A stretch of 23,940 bases of DNA from Asterionellopsis glacialis (taxonomy: Eukaryota > Bacillariophyta > Plagiogrammaphyceae > Rhaphoneidales > Asterionellopsidaceae). The translations under genes were made by a program, and so were the position numbers. Positions 20,001 through 23,940 of this stretch are shown here, piece after piece. Where the stretch lies: NCBI GenBank assembly GCA_014885115.2, contig WKLE02003723.1, positions 1-23,940 of the forward strand, in the 5' to 3' direction. Every line of letters starts with the position of its first letter. Within the stretch, counting starts at the first letter, position 1. Under the pieces are notes generated by a model. That model was not told the DNA's origin and did no database searches. It was given only the letters and a program-made list of their open reading frames with translations.

Positions 20001-23000
20001 TCCTTTTTCACGGTATCATTCGAAGATAGAGTTTTCTGTTTTCTTCTCAAATTCCATTGCAATTGGAGGCGCTCCACAAGGCGTACAGTTGACGATGTCA
20101 AGTTGAAGACAAGTCGAGGAAGAGTAGCGCTTATCAGAATATGACTTTGCTTTGCCGCGCTAGAATTTGTGGCATCTGCAATCCTGGTTCCAATTTGAAA
20201 ATCCAGCGAGAACGGCTCAATCAGCTGGTCAGGTCCTTTTTCATTGTACAAAAACGGTAAATCAACATATCTCCAATACCCAAAAGTCGAAGAGCAAAGA
20301 ATCTGCATATTGTTCAGTGTCAGCTGCCACGTATCGTCATAATTTGGTTTATCAATAGTTGGTGCATTCGAATTCGCGAATTGTATGCGACCAAGGTCAA
20401 TGACTAGCATGGGGCAAGTTTGCTTTCCTAAATCCTCCGGAATTAAAATAACTGGCGCTGCAACATTGACGTCTAAAATAATTTTCTTCCTCTTGTGCGC
20501 CAACGCTCGAAGTAAACGTTGTTTTTGAGACTGTTGCCATTCTGATACTAGTGAAAGCATCCGGTGATAATCGTCGGTTAATTCTGGCGTCTTCACTGAC
20601 GAAAACACTCTCGACAGCGCTTCTACAGGATCCGTAGCGTAGACAATTTCTAGAGGTGAAAGACGGATTTGAGTCTTTGTGGTCGATCCGTACAGCATAG
20701 CTGATTTTATTTCACCAGAATCATTGCTTTCTTGTAGATGACGGTGCCACTTTCTCTTAACATTAATACTCGCGCTATGACGATGGGGCACGCCGTCAAT
20801 GTGCACTATTGATTCATCCTCTGCAGATTCAGCATCAGGATTTTCAGTTCGAGATAAACGGGATTGCTTCGGTCCAAGTAAAATAGTACCCATTTGCACT
20901 TCTGACTGAGCCACGGTAAGGTCCTTCGCTTCAAGCGAAGCAATGCAGACTTCAAATGCCCATGAGCCATCATCATAAACCAGATGTCGGTGAGCTGAAG
21001 CGCATGATATCCGGACAATCGGCTTTTCTCGCAAGCTCTGATGCCCTGATATTTGATATGGGCTAACCTCTTTGTCTGGTAGTAGATCATTGACCTGTAG
21101 CAACAAGTCAGGATAAACAAGTGACATTTTCCAAACAACATTACTATCTTCCGTTTCTAGATATTGCAATGAAGGAACCAAGTCAACCTGGTCGATTTTT
21201 TGTGTTCTCTCTAGGTCTTCGTCTAGAACTATTTCTTGGCCCAATTTTTGTGACATTTCGTAAAACATTCGACATCGATCTTCCCAGGATAAAGACACAT
21301 CAAGTTGATCCACCTGTTCATCACTTGGCTTTGGTTCCAATGGTTTCTCACAGTCTTTCTCACTAGTACTTTCGACCTTGTCCTCACCTGTCTGTCGTCT
21401 AAGGCTTGGCATCCATATCTTCCATTTACTAGTTGTCTCGGAAGCAGGAGTATGAGTACCAGCAGAATCACCAAGAGCTTCCTCTTGAGTACTAGTAATT
21501 CTTTTCTGAAAAGTCTCGTTTTCGATTAAGGAGGTGAATGCTGATATTCGAAAAGCAACAACTTCCTCGGGGCTCAAGTCGTCTTCCATTTCAACTAGTA
21601 GGGCATTAATGTTTTCACTTTTGATCTTCTCGTCCGCGAGCAGAAGTTCCATGTAAAGTGAAATGTACTTTCGTCTCTGCCCTAGTATTCGCGCAAGCTT
21701 TAACCACCCACTTTTCCGCTTGTACTCCCGACGGCTCGCTTTGTCTATGTCTCGTTCGCCTCGACTTAATCTTGACATTACAACTGCGGCCTCAGATGCA
21801 TATTTCCACCAACTCTTGGCATCGACGCGGGGTGAGTATTTCGGGCGTAGCTTGGTCAAGTGTCGCAAAACACTTTCGGGAACCTGGGTTTTCCGGGTAT
21901 GATTCCACAATGCAAATGATTTTCGAATATATGCAGTATCCTCTAAAGTGTTCCGAGAAATTGTAAAATGACAGGGTGGGGAGGTCATGACAAGTGTAGA
22001 TGGAGGTCGTGGTGACACTGACTGTTGTGGAGGAGGGGGCAAAGAATCTGTGCACGAATCGTCTTTCTTTTGTTTCTCCTCGTCGGGCATAGCTTTCGAT
22101 TCTTGTAAATATTGGCTACCACTATCTAGAGTTGGCTCGGTTGTAGAGGCATTTACTAGCGATATGTGTAGAGAAGGAGAAACTGGCTTTAGGATATACG
22201 TATGTTGTCGATAGTATTTGTCCTTGTCGACAAAGCTACCCTCTCCTGTACTATTTAATACTTCGAAGGCCGATTTTGCATATTCGTCATCTTCTATGTG
22301 TTCCTCCGTTTCATCATTATCTGCTATCGATGGCGGTTCGCTTTCTTGTTCATCTTCGCGTGAAGACGAAATGTATTTCAATTTCGACCTTTGCGTATGT
22401 CGGATATTTGCAGATATGAGATGACAGTTGCTGTCCCAGTATACTCCGAGTTGATAGGCTGCAGCAAGTTTATGCCGAACTTCATTCACTATTGTTGATG
22501 CACGTGCCTCTTCGGTTGATTCTATTGTCATATTGTCTGGTGTCTCAGAAGTAGCAACCGTTGGGGTTTCTTCAGTGTTTTGAGTTGCTTGTTCGTCTTC
22601 GTCCGAGTCCATCGTAAAACCCCTTTCAGTTGTTTGAACAGAAAATTGTCGCAATGTAATGCCAACAGCGAATGGTGTGCGATGTGCAATTGGGGGCGTG
22701 ACATCGCTCCACACAAAGCCCATACAGTTTCCGGGGTCTTCATATCGAATGTGGACGTTACGAACGGTGACACTCAACGTTGATAAGAGTTTGGTAACAA
22801 CTGAGTGAGCCCATTTCAATCTTTTTCTATGTTTGTTTTCGGATATTTCCTCCTTTTCATTTTTTTCACCACTAGCAAGGCGCCGCAAGAGACTGGCATC
22901 TAATAATTGTTGAACTTCCTTTTCCTTTTCTAGCCTGCGTTCTTCAAGTGAAAGTCCTTCTTCGCTTTTATCGTCATCATTTTGTTCCTTCTCATCTTTA

Positions 23001-23395
23001 TCGTCGTGGTCTGGCCGATTCTGCTGCTGCTGCCGAGGCGTGACCAAAATATCAACATCTGATAACACAATAGAACATCCCATGTTGGCAAGATTGGGTT
23101 TACTCACTGACGATTGCCATAATAGCTGTGATCGTAGCAACTTCCATGGAATGCGCAACTCCAAGTGACCTATTCTGCCATAGCCAATTTCTACAGGTGA
23201 GCTGGCATGACCGTTGTTGTCTTTCTTAGTCGGGGACGATGAGAGAAGAGTATCGAGAGCATCTTTTCGCAGTAATAAATCTTCCAAGACAAGTTCTCCA
23301 CGCCATGCTGATAGTCGAAGTTGCTCAGCATCAAGATTCTGTACCAAGTGACCAAAATGCGTCGTGAAAGCGTCGCTCAAATATCGTTCAAACAT
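4796..23395 (-). CDS. VPS13: Giant VPS13-family bridge-like lipid transfer protein
   Basis: Eight exons on the minus strand: 23395-13566, 13472-9721, 9632-9052, 8962-7416, 7335-6705, 6613-5931, 5845-5118 and 5007-4796. All seven introns are GT-AG, and the joined frame stays open for 17,964 nt (about 5,987 residues). VPS13 proteins form a long hydrophobic groove that moves phospholipids between membranes at contact sites. Domains in order: chorein N (residues 1-120, MFERYLSDAF..., then LELRIPWK); NVHIRYED and PFAVGITL near 205-235; SWWKYASEAA near 527; acidic low-complexity stretches; FFAT motif at 1387; PDZ near 3460; VAB/SHR-BD about 4020-5100; ATG-C about 5460-5900; PH-like C-terminus. It is far longer than yeast Vps13 (about 3,140) or human VPS13D (about 4,390). 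The start fits the family N-terminus exactly. The family call is very secure; the exact acceptor of exon 2 and the last exon are less so. Confidence 0.92.
5118..6568 (-). other. ATG-C region of VPS13
   Basis: Exons 6 and 7 encode YFEGFTILPCNVNLS, LLGSLSAFGNPLGLI, then across the intron GLGDGVSDFVNEPVKGL, GVARGTGSLARHTVGGIAD, FSKNMAVLTLD and YAQRRD. These blocks are the well-conserved ATG2-like C-terminal amphipathic region of VPS13, which in relatives contacts lipid droplets and mitochondria. The exon 6/7 junction falls exactly inside a conserved block, which confirms that splice. Confidence 0.88.
7850..11230 (-). other. VAB / SHR-BD adaptor-binding region of VPS13
   Basis: Repeated signature blocks mark this region: FRNRTGLSLAFVP near 11225, LTIRNLLPLSLEWEI near 10100, LWLLNQTGLPLVFG near 9460, YYRWSGGFDVCNLG near 8125, and FRIENMTPFPIWVAQDG near 7900. 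Each resembles the strands of the VPS13 adaptor-binding repeats, which in yeast bind Pro-x-Pro peptides of organelle adaptors. An acidic, Gln-rich insert follows LVFGCPSMQLQ, near 9400-9300. Confidence 0.75.
12200..12550 (-). other. Possible second, divergent PDZ-like domain in VPS13
   Basis: Residues about 3584-3701 again start with a strand (YSLKFRR) followed by HGLSV and LVTNIE, then KAGTLILSVDEYS, and end with YTIKFLEV. The pattern resembles a PDZ with an insertion before the AGTLILSV turn. It is much weaker than the first one. Confidence 0.4.
12695..12924 (-). other. PDZ-like domain inside VPS13
   Basis: Residues about 3460-3536 start with FTYNVTF and carry LGLLL in the place of the carboxylate-binding GLGF loop. 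They continue with VVVESIQK, VGDVLVSINSAAVEG, and end with LRNTPRPTTVTFRR. The order and spacing (about 77 residues) are those of a PDZ domain. It interrupts the VPS13 rod downstream of exon 1. Confidence 0.75.
19217..19237 (-). other. FFAT motif (EFFDAVQ) in VPS13
   Basis: Residues 1387-1393 read EFFDAVQ, preceded by an acidic/Ser tract (SKDDSDE) and followed by HDDDD. This closely matches the FFAT consensus E-F-F-D-A-x-E with an acidic upstream flank, differing only at the last position (Q for E). FFAT motifs bind VAP proteins on the ER; VPS13A and VPS13C use one. It lies in a low-complexity, probably exposed loop. Confidence 0.7.
23033..23395 (-). other. Chorein N-terminal domain of VPS13
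   Basis: Residues 1-121 carry the classic order MFERYLSDAF, then NLDAEQLRLSAWRGELVLEDL, GRIGHLELRIPWK, and VLSDVDILVTPR. This is the capped, ER-facing end of the lipid groove in VPS13 and ATG2 proteins. A run of four Gln and a highly acidic/Lys-rich linker follow immediately. Confidence 0.93.
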
Positions 23396-23940
23396 TTTTG
23401 AAGAAAACGTCCATGTAATGTTGGCATTGGTGTTTCTTTTCCCGTTTCTTCCGAGTTCGTAGTGTAGTCTTGTCGAAAAACAGGCTTGAGATTGAAGCAG
23501 GACCTCTCTAATCCTATGTAGATAAGATCGTGGCGATTACGACAACAGTTGTCACTTCTGTCGAGCGCATTCAAGAATAGATTGTTAAAAGTCTCAAAAT
23601 GAGGAGTCGAGTAGAGAGATGATAAGAGATGCTGGCGCCTCTCCCTCGATCCAGATCCCGCCGAGTTTGCAATTCTTTTCGTGAACGTCTAACCTATTGC
23701 AAAATGTATTTAAAGATAACAAAGCGTAGTTAAAAATTAAAATACATGAATAATTGTTTTCGTCATCCACAGAACTAGTCCTACATATGGTACATACAGT
23801 AGGTGCTACATACCAGGTACGGCCTTCTTTTTCAAAAACATCAAAAATATGGGAACATACAGGAGGATCCGGGGATTTCGAGAAAACGGGTGACAGACAG
23901 ACTATTTAGTCAATAATCAGCCGTTACAGAACGCTTTCCA
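23396..23940. promoter_or_regulatory. Upstream region of VPS13
   Basis: About 545 bp upstream of the VPS13 start. No gene is supported. A short out-of-frame ATG frame (23415-23389) overlaps the main start, so a transcript that begins farther upstream would carry upstream ORFs. A loose direct repeat (CTACATA...GGTAC) lies at 23781-23820. No TATA box is obvious. Confidence 0.45.

Noticed and set aside
1..23940. tRNA, rRNA, CRISPR array or intact transposon
   Set aside because: I saw no cloverleaf, rRNA core motif, spaced repeat array, transposase or reverse transcriptase. A tRNA and repeat scan would settle it.

Overview
This is a nuclear eukaryotic window. All three multi-exon genes have short GT-AG introns (80-152 bp), starts sit in AAA/ACA-ATG-G-like contexts, two gene leaders are rich in CAA/CAT triplets, and the products are eukaryote-specific (mitochondrial pyruvate carrier, VPS13). 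Compact genes, small introns and short gaps fit a unicellular alga or other stramenopile, most likely a diatom. The diatom call is inference; no marker here proves it.

Layout, left to right. (1) 1-584: left edge, with a weak minus-strand ORF (71-511) and a very short upstream region for the next gene. (2) 585-1554 (+): a two-exon gene whose single product carries a complete MPC1-like domain followed by a complete MPC2-like domain, i.e. a fused mitochondrial pyruvate carrier. (3) 1555-2192: convergent gap. (4) 2193-2584 (-): a small two-exon gene for a 79-residue zinc-finger protein with a perfect RanBP2-type finger; it only appears after joining two short exons. (5) 2585-3550: divergent upstream region rich in small palindromes and GGTAC motifs. 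(6) 3551-3916 (+): an intronless gene for a 121-residue basic protein I do not recognise. (7) 3917-4795: convergent gap with a 55-bp tandem repeat and a stop-broken protein-like stretch next to the VPS13 stop. (8) 4796-23395 (-): one giant eight-exon VPS13 gene, about 78% of the window, encoding about 5,987 residues. It has an N-terminal chorein domain, the WWKYA block, an FFAT motif, one clear and one possible PDZ domain, the VAB/SHR-BD region, the ATG-C region and a C-terminal PH-like exon. (9) 23396-23940: its upstream region.

The genes do not form one pathway. MPC would bring pyruvate into the mitochondrial matrix. VPS13 would be a bridge-like lipid transporter at membrane contact sites, with FFAT pointing to the ER. 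The two small proteins have no assigned role. The most notable items are the MPC1-MPC2 fusion with a hydrophobic linker, which recalls the 3+1+3 helix plan of SWEET transporters, and the unusually large PDZ- and FFAT-containing VPS13.
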